The notes beneath the pieces were generated by a model, which did not search any database, was not told the origin of the DNA, and worked only from the letters and a program-made list of their open reading frames with translations. Below, in pieces: positions 53,396 through 62,672 of a DNA stretch of 64,000 nucleotides; position 1 is the stretch's first letter, and each line of letters begins with the position of its first letter. A program made the position numbers and the translations under genes. Source of the stretch: Falcatimonas sp. MSJ-15 (GTDB lineage: Bacteria; Bacillota; Clostridia; Lachnospirales; Lachnospiraceae); the NCBI RefSeq assembly GCF_018918265.1, contig NZ_JAHLQC010000007.1:124001-188000 (forward strand), written 5' to 3'.

Positions 53396-54856
53396 ATGAT
53401 TAGTTTTTTCTTATGTTTATGTTTACTAATAGGTGGATACTTTGTATATGGTAAGATTGTAGATAATACATTTGCACCAGATGACAGAGAAACTCCTGCT
53501 GTCAAGATTAATGATGGCGTTGATTATGTCGTTATGCCACAATGGAAACTTTTTCTTGTACAGCTACTTAATATTGCAGGCCTTGGACCAATATTTGGTG
53601 CAATGCAGGGCGCACTTTGGGGACCAATAGTATTCTTATGGATAACATTTGGTACAATATTTGCAGGTGGTGTACATGACTATTTCTCAGGTATGCTTTC
53701 AGAACGTAATGATGGAGCATCAATCTCTGAAGTCTGTGGTATATATCTGGGTGGATTCATGAAGAATGTTATGCGAGTATTCAGTGTAGTATTGCTTGTA
53801 ATGGTTGGTACTGTATTTGCAGTAGGACCTGCAGGACTTATAGTTACATTATTTAAGAATGGTAATGTAACAGGTATAGTTACAAATACAGAATTTTGGT
53901 TATGGATTATTCTTGCATATTATTTTATTGCAACATTCATATCAATTGATAAGATAATCGGACGTATCTATCCATTATTTGGTATCTGTCTTATAATAAT
54001 GGCAATCGGCGTTGCAATAGGTATCTTTACTCATTCAGAATATCAGATACCAGAGATATGGAATAATTTTACTAATATGCATCCTTCAGGCACACCAATA
54101 TGGAGCGTTATGTTCATTACAGTTGCATGTGGTGCTATATCAGGATTCCATGCAACACAGTCACCTCTTATGGCACGTTGTATGAAGTCAGAGAGACAGG
54201 GACATTTTGTATTCTATGGTGCAATGGTATCAGAAGGTGTTATTGCACTTATATGGGCAGCAGCAGGATGTTCTATCTACAAAGTAACTGATGGATTAAG
54301 CACAGGACTTAGTGAGATACTTGCTAATGGACAGTCAGCAGCAATCTATGATGTATGTTCTAAGACAATGGGTGGTATCGGTGTAGCACTTGCTATGATT
54401 GGTGTTATTGTATGTCCTATCACATCAGGTGATACAGCATTTAGAAGTGCAAGACTTGTTCTTGCAGACTGGTTCAAGATTGATCAGGCGAAGTTTACAA
54501 AGAGATTATTATTATGTGTTCCACTTCTTGCAGTTGGTGCATTTGTAGGACATCTTGATTATACAATTGTATGGAGATATTTTAGCTGGACTAACCAGAC
54601 ACTTGCTATGATAGTATTATGGACAGCAAGCATGTTCTTATTCAAAGAGAAGAAGAATTACTGGATCACAGCAGTTCCTGCAACATTTATGAGTGCAGTA
54701 TCAATGACATATTTCTTCTATGCAAAAGAATGTCTTAACCTTGGAACTAAAGTTGCATATCCTGCAGGTATAATTCTTGCAGCAGTATTCTTTGGAATAT
54801 TTATGTATGCAACCAAAAAACAGACTAAAAACCAGACTAAAAAAGAAAATTTATAA
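53396..54856 (+). CDS. cstA: CstA-family carbon-starvation/pyruvate or peptide transporter
   Basis: The 486-residue protein has about 12 membrane helices. Signatures are FAPDDRETPAVKINDGVDYV, GLGPIFGAMQGALWGP and GAISGFHATQSPLMARCMKS, all typical of CstA. It is on the short side of the family (often 480-700 residues), like the Gram-positive group. CstA proteins take up peptides and, as shown in E. coli, pyruvate. Its location next to pckA and the antiporter is consistent with organic-acid metabolism but not specific. Confidence 0.9.
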   Translation: MISFFLCLCLLIGGYFVYGKIVDNTFAPDDRETPAVKINDGVDYVVMPQWKLFLVQLLNIAGLGPIFGAMQGALWGPIVFLWITFGTIFAGGVHDYFSGMLSERNDGASISEVCGIYLGGFMKNVMRVFSVVLLVMVGTVFAVGPAGLIVTLFKNGNVTGIVTNTEFWLWIILAYYFIATFISIDKIIGRIYPLFGICLIIMAIGVAIGIFTHSEYQIPEIWNNFTNMHPSGTPIWSVMFITVACGAISGFHATQSPLMARCMKSERQGHFVFYGAMVSEGVIALIWAAAGCSIYKVTDGLSTGLSEILANGQSAAIYDVCSKTMGGIGVALAMIGVIVCPITSGDTAFRSARLVLADWFKIDQAKFTKRLLLCVPLLAVGAFVGHLDYTIVWRYFSWTNQTLAMIVLWTASMFLFKEKKNYWITAVPATFMSAVSMTYFFYAKECLNLGTKVAYPAGIILAAVFFGIFMYATKKQTKNQTKKENL

Positions 54857-54867
54857 GCTAGAGCGTA

Positions 54868-54900
54868 AAACCCACTACCTTTAGGTGATGGGTAGTTCAC
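54868..54900 (+). mobile_element. Possible solitary IS200/IS605-type end
   Basis: CCCACTACCTTTAGGTGATGGG forms a hairpin with paired arms CCCA/TGGG and ACCT/AGGT and a two-base central mismatch, flanked by GCGTAAAA on the left and TAGTTCAC on the right. This is the look of the hairpin at the right end of IS200/IS605 elements and their tnpB genes. No transposase gene remains beside it. It could instead be a weak terminator for cstA. Confidence 0.35.
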
Positions 54901-54918
54901 AAAGAAAATTAAGAAGTA

Positions 54919-54962
54919 ATATGCAGGATGATGATATTATTATATTGTCATTCTGCATATAT
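54919..54962 (+). terminator. Weak hairpin after cstA
   Basis: ATATGCAGGATGA pairs with TCATTCTGCATAT. The flanking T tract is poor. Confidence 0.45.
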
Positions 54963-55070
54963 AAGAATCAGACAAGTGTAGATACATATTCGAGTATTGA
55001 ATATGTGAATAGATAAGTCTGCAGTTCGTATTTATTGCTTGAATAGGAATGTAACAGGGAGGCGGCAGTT

Positions 55071-56078
55071 ATGATATTAGCACCAAGATGTCTTAGCAAT
55101 AAGACTTTAGAGAGTAATGAACTTAAGGAAGATAAGAAGAATAGTAAGAAGTTTGGACCATGTGCAGTAGGTGAAAAGGCAGTATATCTTAATAGCTTTT
55201 ATATAGATAGAATGTATTATATACCTTTAGAATCCGTAAAGAGAATATATAAGAGAATAGCAATGAGCAAAGGTGGATTTAGTGGAAAAGGTATATTTGC
55301 GACAATTCCATATCTTGTAGTAGAGTATGATAATGGCGAAGAAAAACAATGCAATTTTAAAATAGAAGAAAATGTTGATTCAATGCTTGCGTATGTAAGA
55401 AAGAATCATCCTGAGATAAAGACACATAGTGAAGAAGCAGAGAAAAGACTTAGAGAAAAAGAAGAAGCAAAGAGACTTAAGAAAGTGAAAAATCTTACAA
55501 AGGAAGCACTTGATAATATAAGTGTACTTAGGAAATCTATGAATTATCTCACTACAAATGAGGAACTTAGTATTGAACTTAGTGCAAGTGCAAAGAAAAA
55601 AAGAGTATATGAAAGAAGTAATCCTGCATATAAATGGGTTGCTTTATTCATAACACTTATGGGTGTTGTATCAAGTATATATGGAATATATGCGGTTATG
55701 ACACATGCGGGATTTGCAATGTATTTTCTACTGTTTGGTCTAGCAGCGATATTCTTATTCTCAAGTGCGAATGTACTTCCAACAGCTAGAAATAATAGAC
55801 AATATATAGAGAAGAATCTTGAAAAAGCAGTTTCAAGTATGCAAAGATACATAGAGAGATATCCTGAATTCCCACTTCCGGCACATTATGCACATCCTGT
55901 GGTACTTAAGAGAATGATAGACATAATAGAAGAAGGAAGAGCAGAGAATATTACAGGGGCACTTAATGTACTTAAGGAGGATCTTAGAGCTCTTAATTCA
56001 AGTGTTTCAGTCGAACAAGAAGAATATGATGAGATAATGGCTATAAAACCAATGTTTTTGATTCGTGATTATGAATAG
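55071..56078 (+). CDS. Membrane protein with N-terminal PH-like region
   Basis: The 335-residue protein starts at ATG 55071 behind AGGGAGGCGG. Residues about 35-95 contain strands (FYIDRMYYIPLESVKRIYKR, PYLVVEYDNGEEKQCNF) of PH-like type. A charged helix covers about 105-155. Two membrane helices follow (about residues 188-210 and 215-235), then a helical C-terminus. The family is unknown to me. The strand pattern resembles the PH-like proteins at 25656 and 27794, but without convincing sequence identity. Confidence 0.55.
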   Translation: MILAPRCLSNKTLESNELKEDKKNSKKFGPCAVGEKAVYLNSFYIDRMYYIPLESVKRIYKRIAMSKGGFSGKGIFATIPYLVVEYDNGEEKQCNFKIEENVDSMLAYVRKNHPEIKTHSEEAEKRLREKEEAKRLKKVKNLTKEALDNISVLRKSMNYLTTNEELSIELSASAKKKRVYERSNPAYKWVALFITLMGVVSSIYGIYAVMTHAGFAMYFLLFGLAAIFLFSSANVLPTARNNRQYIEKNLEKAVSSMQRYIERYPEFPLPAHYAHPVVLKRMIDIIEEGRAENITGALNVLKEDLRALNSSVSVEQEEYDEIMAIKPMFLIRDYE

Positions 56079-56092
56079 AGTATAGTTCATAT

Positions 56093-56112
56093 AAAGAGAG
56101 TATAATTTGTAT
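56093..56112 (+). repeat. 20-bp repeat shared with 44592-44611
   Basis: AAAGAGAGTATAATTTGTAT is identical at both places. It contains a TATAAT -10-like string. It may be a promoter box or repeated element. Confidence 0.5.
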
Positions 56113-56119
56113 ACATGAC

Positions 56120-56581
56120 ATGTATAATGATAGTGGTATAGAAGTTGTTATTATGGGTAAGGGAATTGGATTTCAAAAGAAGTCAGGAGATATTATTGAT
56201 AAAGATAAGATAGAGAAGATATTCTCATTATCAAAAAAGCATACAGATGTATTTGAGAAACTTGTAGCCAGTGCAAAAGTTGTAAAACTTGCTCATGATA
56301 AGTATCCACAGTTTAAGATGGGTAATATGAGTATTATGGCTACATTATACGCATATACGTGTAATCCGGATGATATTATAGCTAATCAGAAGAATATGCA
56401 GATTAATAACTGGTATTGTGCAGATGTTCAGGTTCGTGGTGCATATCCATATTTTGCAAAGAGATATTGGGAAGAAAAAGGAATAGATATTAAGATGGAA
56501 CCTGACGATGAGAAAACACTTAGAGAAGGAAAAGTTGCGAAGTATATACTAAAGATAAATGAAATAATACAGAATTATTAA
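56120..56581 (+). pseudogene. Internal fragment of a GH1 6-phospho-beta-glucosidase
   Basis: The 153-residue ORF has no clear ribosome site and starts with sequence of uncertain origin. Residues about 48-140 read LVASAKVVKLAHDKYPQFKM, ATLYAYTCNPDDIIANQKNM and ADVQVRGAYPYFAKRYWEEK, matching the middle of GH1 6-phospho-beta-glucosidases (about residues 190-290 of the family's 470). The barrel's start, the catalytic Glu in NEP and the nucleophile Glu in ENG are all absent. It is a gene remnant. Confidence 0.7.
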
Positions 56582-56910
56582 TACATAAATATATTGAAGT
56601 ATAGAGAACGCCTGGCAGTTCGACTATATTATTGCAAAGATAACTGCTTTTAATATAGTCAGATTGTCAGGTTGTTGTATTACTAAAATTGTTTTAATAA
56701 TTCAAAGTAACATCTTTATATTTGTATAGGAAGACGCACAATATCGTCTTATATCAACACTTTCGTGACACAATATCCTTTACATTAATGAAGGAAGATG
56801 ATTTAATAGACATATTAGTAAGGATATTAGCTAAGATTTGTTGTATAGGCAGATATACAATAGTTTGATTGTTAACTAAAGGAAAATAGATAAGATATAA
56901 GGAGAATAAG
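56582..56910 (+). other. Intergenic region with a long hairpin
   Basis: CCTGGCAGTTCGACTATATT (56611-56630) pairs imperfectly with AATATAGTCAGATTGTCAGG (56652-56671), a 20-base imperfect stem that could be a terminator or an RNA. A smaller hairpin follows (AAGACG...CGTCTT, about 56731-56750). AAGGAGAA precedes the next gene. No ORF is supported. Confidence 0.5.
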
Positions 56911-57729
56911 ATGAAAAAATATATATTTTTTGATATTGATGGAACATTAATTGATTTTAGAGGGGAGATTCCAGAGTCAACTATTAACGCACTTAATGCA
57001 GTGAGAGAAGCAGGGCATAAGATATTCTTATGTACAGGAAGAAGTGTATGCCAGATGCAAAAGGAACTTAATAGAGTTACATTTGACGGAATGGTTGCGG
57101 CTTCAGGGGCTTATGTAGAATGTGATGGTAAGGAAGTATATCATCATTATATGCCAAAAGAAGATGTTATGGCTGTTATTGATGAATTTCATAAAGAGGG
57201 AACAATGTTCTGCTGTCAGACTAAGGAACATTCATTAAGAGAAGAAGACAGCCGTATCAAATTCTTAGATCTGTTTAAAAGACGTGGAATGTCAGAGAAG
57301 AATCTTGAATCGATATTTAATGGTGAAGATAAAGAAATAACAATAGAAGACAATATAGATAAGGTTGAAAAAATAATATACAATGAGAGTACACATACAG
57401 TAGATGAGTTAAAATCAATATTTTGCAAGAATATAGAAGTTGTAAGAATGAGTTATGATTCAATGGATATATATAGTGGCGAGATAAGTACTTATGGTAT
57501 TAATAAGGCATTGGGAATAGAAAAAGTACTTGAATATTATGGTGGAAGTATAGAAGATACGATGGCATTTGGAGATGGTCCGAATGATTTTGAGATGATA
57601 GAATATGTTAATACCGGCATTGTAATGGGGAATGGCATAGATGAACTTAAGAAAAAAGCAGACTATGTCACAAAAGATATACTAGACCATGGAATTGAAT
57701 CAGCACTTAAACATTTTGGGCTAATCTAA
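56911..57729 (+). CDS. Cof-type HAD hydrolase
   Basis: The 272-residue protein has HAD motif I FDIDGTLIDF (residues 8-17), motif II in FLCTGRSVCQM, and motif IV GDGPNDFEMIEYVNTGIVMG near the C-terminus, with the C2-type cap between. Such Cof-like phosphatases act on sugar phosphates, flavin or other small substrates. ATG 56911 has AAGGAGA upstream. It is a paralogue of the next gene. Confidence 0.9.
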   Translation: MKKYIFFDIDGTLIDFRGEIPESTINALNAVREAGHKIFLCTGRSVCQMQKELNRVTFDGMVAASGAYVECDGKEVYHHYMPKEDVMAVIDEFHKEGTMFCCQTKEHSLREEDSRIKFLDLFKRRGMSEKNLESIFNGEDKEITIEDNIDKVEKIIYNESTHTVDELKSIFCKNIEVVRMSYDSMDIYSGEISTYGINKALGIEKVLEYYGGSIEDTMAFGDGPNDFEMIEYVNTGIVMGNGIDELKKKADYVTKDILDHGIESALKHFGLI

Positions 57730-58013
57730 CATAATAAAAGCATATTTGCTCATTGGAATATAAGTATATCGTAAGTCAGTAGGTGTTAAGCATCTGGAAA
57801 ATATAAATATTTAAAGAGTGTTTAAATACTTAGCGAATATATGGATTATTAGTGAGTGTTTAAATATTTAAAGATTATTTAAATATGCAAAGGTTAGATG
57901 AAAATATGCAGAATGATAGATGAAAAATATTCAGAAAGATAGATTGTTTTTAATGTTGGTGAATAAAATGATAACGTAACACATGAATGATAGAAAAGAG
58001 AGGTCGAATCGTT

Positions 58014-58841
58014 ATGAGTAAGATTATATTCTTAGATGTAGATGGAACACTGGTAGATTATGAAGGAAGAATTCCACAGTCGGCGGTTGATGCTATAAGA
58101 CAGGCAAGAGAGAATGGACATAGAGTATACATATGCACCGGAAGAAGTAAAGCAGAAGTATATGATGATATCTGGAATATTGGAATTGATGGAATGATTG
58201 GTGGTAATGGCAGTTATGTTGAAGATAATGGCGAAGTCATAATGCATAGGCATATTACTAAAGAACAGGCAATAAGAATAGTAGATTGGCTTAATGATAA
58301 TAATCTTGATTTTTATCTTGAGAGTAATTCAGGTCTGTATGCAAGCAGTGGATTTGAAGAAGGAGCAAAAAAAGCAATAGCTGAGTATAGCAGACGTAAA
58401 GGAAGAAAAGGAGATATGACTGTAAAAGAAGCATATCCTGATATGATATATGGTGGTGAACTATACAGAGATGATATTAATAAAATAAGTTATGTTCTAA
58501 AGTCTTATGATGACTATATCAGGACAAGCAAACAGTTTCCTGATATGCAGAATGGAACATGGGGTGGTGTTAATGAGACAGCACTTTTTGGAGATATCGG
58601 GTTAAAGAATATAACAAAAGCGTCAGCGATAGAAGCATTACTTAAACATGTTAATATGACAGTAGAAGATACAATAGCATTCGGAGATGCCAAAATTGAT
58701 ATATCAATGCTTGAATATTGTAATGTAGGTGTTGCTATGGGTAATGGCGGAGAAGAGATTAAGAAGATAGCAGATTATATCACAGATGATATTAATGCGA
58801 ATGGACTTAAAAATGCATTTGTATACTTGAAACTTATATAA
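58014..58841 (+). CDS. Cof-type HAD hydrolase, second copy
   Basis: I take ATG 58014 (AAGAGAGGTCG upstream) rather than ATG 57987. The 275-residue protein starts MSKIIFLDVDGTLVDYEGRI, with motif II VYICTGRSKAEV and the late motif FGDAKIDISMLEYCNVGVAM. It has Asp-Ala-Lys-Ile-Asp where most Cof proteins have GDGxND, so the second metal-binding Asp is kept but its surroundings differ. It shares the same cap as the gene at 56911. The substrate is unknown. Confidence 0.88.
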   Translation: MSKIIFLDVDGTLVDYEGRIPQSAVDAIRQARENGHRVYICTGRSKAEVYDDIWNIGIDGMIGGNGSYVEDNGEVIMHRHITKEQAIRIVDWLNDNNLDFYLESNSGLYASSGFEEGAKKAIAEYSRRKGRKGDMTVKEAYPDMIYGGELYRDDINKISYVLKSYDDYIRTSKQFPDMQNGTWGGVNETALFGDIGLKNITKASAIEALLKHVNMTVEDTIAFGDAKIDISMLEYCNVGVAMGNGGEEIKKIADYITDDINANGLKNAFVYLKLI

Positions 58842-59147
58842 TTAATAAATTAACTTATATAACTGATAATCCAAAATTTATATAATTGATAATCTAAGTT
58901 AATTTATTAGTGAAGTTTAGGATGGCTACTAATATAATGAGATATAAAATATCATATCATTAATATCAATATATACTTATTGCATCTTAATATTAATTAC
59001 TAACCTTACAACAGATGTAAGTGTTCAATCTGAATATGAGATGTTATTATAATTGAAGAACAGATAATTATATATTACAACATATTTTAATAAAAAAATG
59101 TTGGTATACAATTATTAATCAATTATATATAAAAAGGGGAATAATAT
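58842..59147 (+). other. Intergenic region with inverted and direct repeats
   Basis: AATAAATTAACTTA (58844-58857) and TAAGTTAATTTATT (58895-58908) are perfect 14-base inverted arms around two copies of a string like TATATAACTGATAATC. This could be a terminator for the HAD gene. The rest is AT-rich. AAAAGGGGAA precedes the ABC transporter start. Confidence 0.5.
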
Positions 59148-59924
59148 ATGAAAGACAACATATTACAGATTGATTCTTTAAAAAAATATTATGGAAAGGC
59201 TGACAGTGAGACAAAAGCACTTGATGGCATATCCTTTCAGGTTATTCAGGGTGAATTCCTTGGAATAATGGGAAGCAGTGGTTCAGGTAAATCCACTCTT
59301 CTTAACTGTATAGCCACAGTTATAAAACCAACACAAGGAAGAATATTGTTAAAAGGTAAAGAGATAAGTAAGATGAATGGCAGAGAATTAGCTTCTTACA
59401 GAGGCAATGTAATAGGATATCTGTTTCAGAATTTTGAACTTTTGGATAATCTTACAGGAAGAGAGAATATAATGCTTCCACTCTCAATGCATAATGTATC
59501 AGAAAAAGAAAGTGAAGAAAGACTGTTAAAACTCGCTTCATATCTTGAGATAGAACAAGTGCTTGATAAGTTCCCAACTCAGATGTCTGGTGGACAGAAA
59601 CAGAGAATAGCAGCGGCAAGAGCACTTATATTAAAGCCGGAGATAGTTCTTGCAGATGAACCAACAGGCGCACTTGATTCTAAGAACGCAAGACAGCTTA
59701 TGGCAAAGCTTGAAGGACTTAATAGAGATGAACGTTCAACGATTCTTATGGTAACACATGATTCGAATGCAGCGAGTTATTGCCAGAGAATATTGTTTAT
59801 TCAGGACGGCAAGATATTCCATGAATTAAGAAGAGATTATCCTGAAGAGACAAGAGAACAGTTCTATGAGAGAATACTTAATGTTATGGCAAGACTGGGA
59901 GGAGGAAGTAACAATGTTCTTTGA
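59148..59924 (+). CDS. BceA-like ABC transporter ATP-binding protein
   Basis: The 258-residue protein has Walker A GSSGSGKSTLL, Q-loop YLFQNFELLDNL, signature QMSGGQKQR and Walker B VLADEPTGALD. This is the MacB/BceA branch, whose complexes detoxify or sense peptide antibiotics such as bacitracin. ATG 59148 has AAAGGGG upstream. The permease starts inside its 3' end (11-base overlap). Confidence 0.9.
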   Translation: MKDNILQIDSLKKYYGKADSETKALDGISFQVIQGEFLGIMGSSGSGKSTLLNCIATVIKPTQGRILLKGKEISKMNGRELASYRGNVIGYLFQNFELLDNLTGRENIMLPLSMHNVSEKESEERLLKLASYLEIEQVLDKFPTQMSGGQKQRIAAARALILKPEIVLADEPTGALDSKNARQLMAKLEGLNRDERSTILMVTHDSNAASYCQRILFIQDGKIFHELRRDYPEETREQFYERILNVMARLGGGSNNVL

Positions 59925-61992
59925 TTTGGTATCTAAAAATAGTAAAAGAGACAGAAAAGAAAATGGACTCCTTTTTTCAACACTTGTTATATCAATAGTA
60001 GCATTTTATCTGATATTATCACTTTCACATCAGGATGTTATGATATTCCTTAAGAAGATGGAGAGCGATGCAGTTAACAAACTTATGATGATGATACCAT
60101 TATTTTATGGAATGACATTATTTATATTATTTTTCCTTGTATATTTTGCAAGCAGGTATCAGATAGAGCGCAGAAGTCATGAGTTTGGTGTATATCTTAT
60201 GATGGGAATGAGAAGATACAGATTATTTATGCTTCTTTTGTTTGAAGATGTCAGAAATACATTTTTTGCACTTATAACGGGAATTCCAATAGGAATTGCA
60301 TTAGCAGAGATAATAAGTCTTGTTACAGTTAAGATGGTAGGAATAGGGATAGTTGAACATAGTTTTAGCATATCGTTAGAAGCTATAATATTTACAATAA
60401 TAGGATTCGTTATTATCAAATTTATGGCATTTGCAATTCTTAGTGGTAAAGTCATTCACAGACAGATAGGAGAGCTTCTTAATCCAAGACCTGCAGGAAG
60501 CAAAAAACAGCATAATCGTATAGTATATATATTAAGTTTTATCTTTGGTATGATAATGCTTGGATATGCTTATGTTATGGCTATAAGAGGTCTGTCATGG
60601 TACAATGTAAGAAATATGTTATTAACATATATGGCAGGATTTGTAGGAATAATATGTATATTCTATGGACTTAGATCATTGATGAATACAATAGCTAAGA
60701 AGAATAGAAGAAAACAGACTCTTCACACATTTACTTTTAGACAGTTAGAAGAAGCAGTAATTCAAAAATCAGCTTCACTTGCTATAAGTTCAATTCTTAT
60801 GCTTGCCGGACTTTGTTGTTTTGGAAGTGGTATAGCGATAGCCAAATATTATGGAACTATAGATGAGCATATAATTGATTATACTTTTGCTGCATATCAG
60901 AATGATGAAGCAGATAATATAAGAGAAACTCTCGAGAATAGCGATTATGCCAGACTTTTTGATACAATATTCGATATTGAGATTGGTTATATCAGAAAAA
61001 GTGAAGATTATGATAATGCATATCTTATGCCAACTGTTATAGATGAACTTAATGCTATTAGCAAGACTGCTAATAATACTAAAAGAGAAGATATAGATAT
61101 ACTTCTTAATAATTTTTCATATACATCATATCCATATCTTATATCGCAGTCAGGATATAATGAACTTCTTAAGCTAAAAGGAGAAGAAGAGTTATCTCTT
61201 AAAGATAATGAAGTATGTATGTATATCGGAAGAGGTTTTAATAATGAGAATACAAGAGAGATACTTAATGGGATTATAGCTAAGAGGCCTGAAGTATCGA
61301 TTGATGGTGAGCCATTTGTATTAACAGGCAGATTATATGCTGATAATATAGTCGTGGATCGTTCAATTACATTATCTTTTGCACTTATAGTTAATGATAG
61401 AGTATTTGAAGAGATGACACTAGGAGAGACAGAGATATATACTAATGCAACTCTTTCATCATCTTTAAAAAAAGAAAAGAGCCTTATAAGAACTGTTATG
61501 GATGCAAATGAAGAACTTAATGGAAGTGGGCTTGTATATGAGAGCTATCTTCAGAATATGGGAAGAACATTATTTTATAGAGTTGCTGCAAGTTATATAA
61601 CTATATATCTTGCGATAGTATTCATTATAGTAGCCAATACGATAATAGGTGTACAGTTCCTTACTAATCTTAGAAAAACAGGAAGGCGATATCAGACACT
61701 TATTAAGATAGGAGCATCATACGAAGCATTATGTTATTCGGCAGACAAGCAGATTAATTGGTATTTTGGAATTCCAGTAATTATGGCAGCTATAAATAGC
61801 ATATTTGGAGTCAGAGCATTATTCACAGGAATATTAAGTGGCAGAACTGCGGAAGATACACTGTCTCTTATGATAATATCTTTGGCTATGATTCTTGTCA
61901 TGTGTGTGATAGAATTAATCTATATAATAGTAGTTAGAAAAGCAGGAGAGAGTTATATTCTCTCACTTATGACACTAGAACGTGAGGAATAG
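59914..61992 (+). CDS. BceB-like ABC transporter permease
   Basis: ATG 59914 lies behind GGGAGGAGGAAG and gives 692 residues. Ten membrane helices are arranged as in BceB, with FtsX-like bundles at both ends and a large extracellular domain (about residues 300-555) after helix 8, the peptide-binding part in this family. It overlaps bceA and is followed 11 bases later by the response regulator. Together the four genes form a detoxification-and-sensing module. Confidence 0.88.
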   Translation: MFFDLVSKNSKRDRKENGLLFSTLVISIVAFYLILSLSHQDVMIFLKKMESDAVNKLMMMIPLFYGMTLFILFFLVYFASRYQIERRSHEFGVYLMMGMRRYRLFMLLLFEDVRNTFFALITGIPIGIALAEIISLVTVKMVGIGIVEHSFSISLEAIIFTIIGFVIIKFMAFAILSGKVIHRQIGELLNPRPAGSKKQHNRIVYILSFIFGMIMLGYAYVMAIRGLSWYNVRNMLLTYMAGFVGIICIFYGLRSLMNTIAKKNRRKQTLHTFTFRQLEEAVIQKSASLAISSILMLAGLCCFGSGIAIAKYYGTIDEHIIDYTFAAYQNDEADNIRETLENSDYARLFDTIFDIEIGYIRKSEDYDNAYLMPTVIDELNAISKTANNTKREDIDILLNNFSYTSYPYLISQSGYNELLKLKGEEELSLKDNEVCMYIGRGFNNENTREILNGIIAKRPEVSIDGEPFVLTGRLYADNIVVDRSITLSFALIVNDRVFEEMTLGETEIYTNATLSSSLKKEKSLIRTVMDANEELNGSGLVYESYLQNMGRTLFYRVAASYITIYLAIVFIIVANTIIGVQFLTNLRKTGRRYQTLIKIGASYEALCYSADKQINWYFGIPVIMAAINSIFGVRALFTGILSGRTAEDTLSLMIISLAMILVMCVIELIYIIVVRKAGESYILSLMTLEREE

Positions 61993-62003
61993 GAGTGTAG
62001 ACA

Positions 62004-62672
62004 TTGAAGAAGATAATTCTTGTTGAAGATGAGACATATATAAGGGAAGAGATGATACAGATGCTTATAGATGCAGAGTATGATGCGTATGCTATTACAG
62101 ACTTTGTGAATGTAAGTGAACAGATTCTTGCTAAAGATGCAGATCTTATAATGTTAGATATTAATCTTCCTAATGCAAGTGGTTTTGAGATATGCAGAGA
62201 TATAAAACATAAAAGTTCTGTGCCGGTTCTTGTATTAACTTCTAGAGATGAGATGTCAGATGAACTTAAGGCACTTAATCTTGGTGCAGATGAATATCTT
62301 ACAAAGCCATGCAGAAAAGAGAGGATTCTCGCAAGAATTGCTAATGTGTTAAAGAGATATGAAGGGCGTAACAATATGCTTGAAGGAGAAGGAATACTTC
62401 TTGATAGAAATACTTATACATTATATATAGACGGTAATTCTGTCATACTTCCAAAGAATCAAGGTAAGATGCTTGAAGTATTCCTGCTGCATTCAGATAA
62501 TATTGTTACTAAGGAAGAACTTAGCATGGCAATCTGGGGGACAACTGAATATATAGATGAGAATGCACTTCAGGTCAATATTGTAAGGCTTCGTAAGAAT
62601 CTTAAGAATCTTAATATGAAACAGAGAATAGAAGCAGTGGCAGGTAAAGGATATGTGATGAGAGATGATTAG
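62004..62672 (+). CDS. OmpR-type response regulator (BceR-like)
   Basis: Translation starts at TTG 62004, 7 bases after AGGAGTG, giving 222 residues. The receiver domain has the acidic pocket VEDE, phosphorylated Asp in LIMLDINLPNASG, Thr in VLVLTSRDEMSD and Lys in YLTKPC. The winged-helix DNA-binding domain ends RKNLKNLNMKQRIEAVAGKG. It likely controls bceAB. The kinase ATG lies inside its stop region (8-base overlap). Confidence 0.93.
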   Translation: MKKIILVEDETYIREEMIQMLIDAEYDAYAITDFVNVSEQILAKDADLIMLDINLPNASGFEICRDIKHKSSVPVLVLTSRDEMSDELKALNLGADEYLTKPCRKERILARIANVLKRYEGRNNMLEGEGILLDRNTYTLYIDGNSVILPKNQGKMLEVFLLHSDNIVTKEELSMAIWGTTEYIDENALQVNIVRLRKNLKNLNMKQRIEAVAGKGYVMRDD

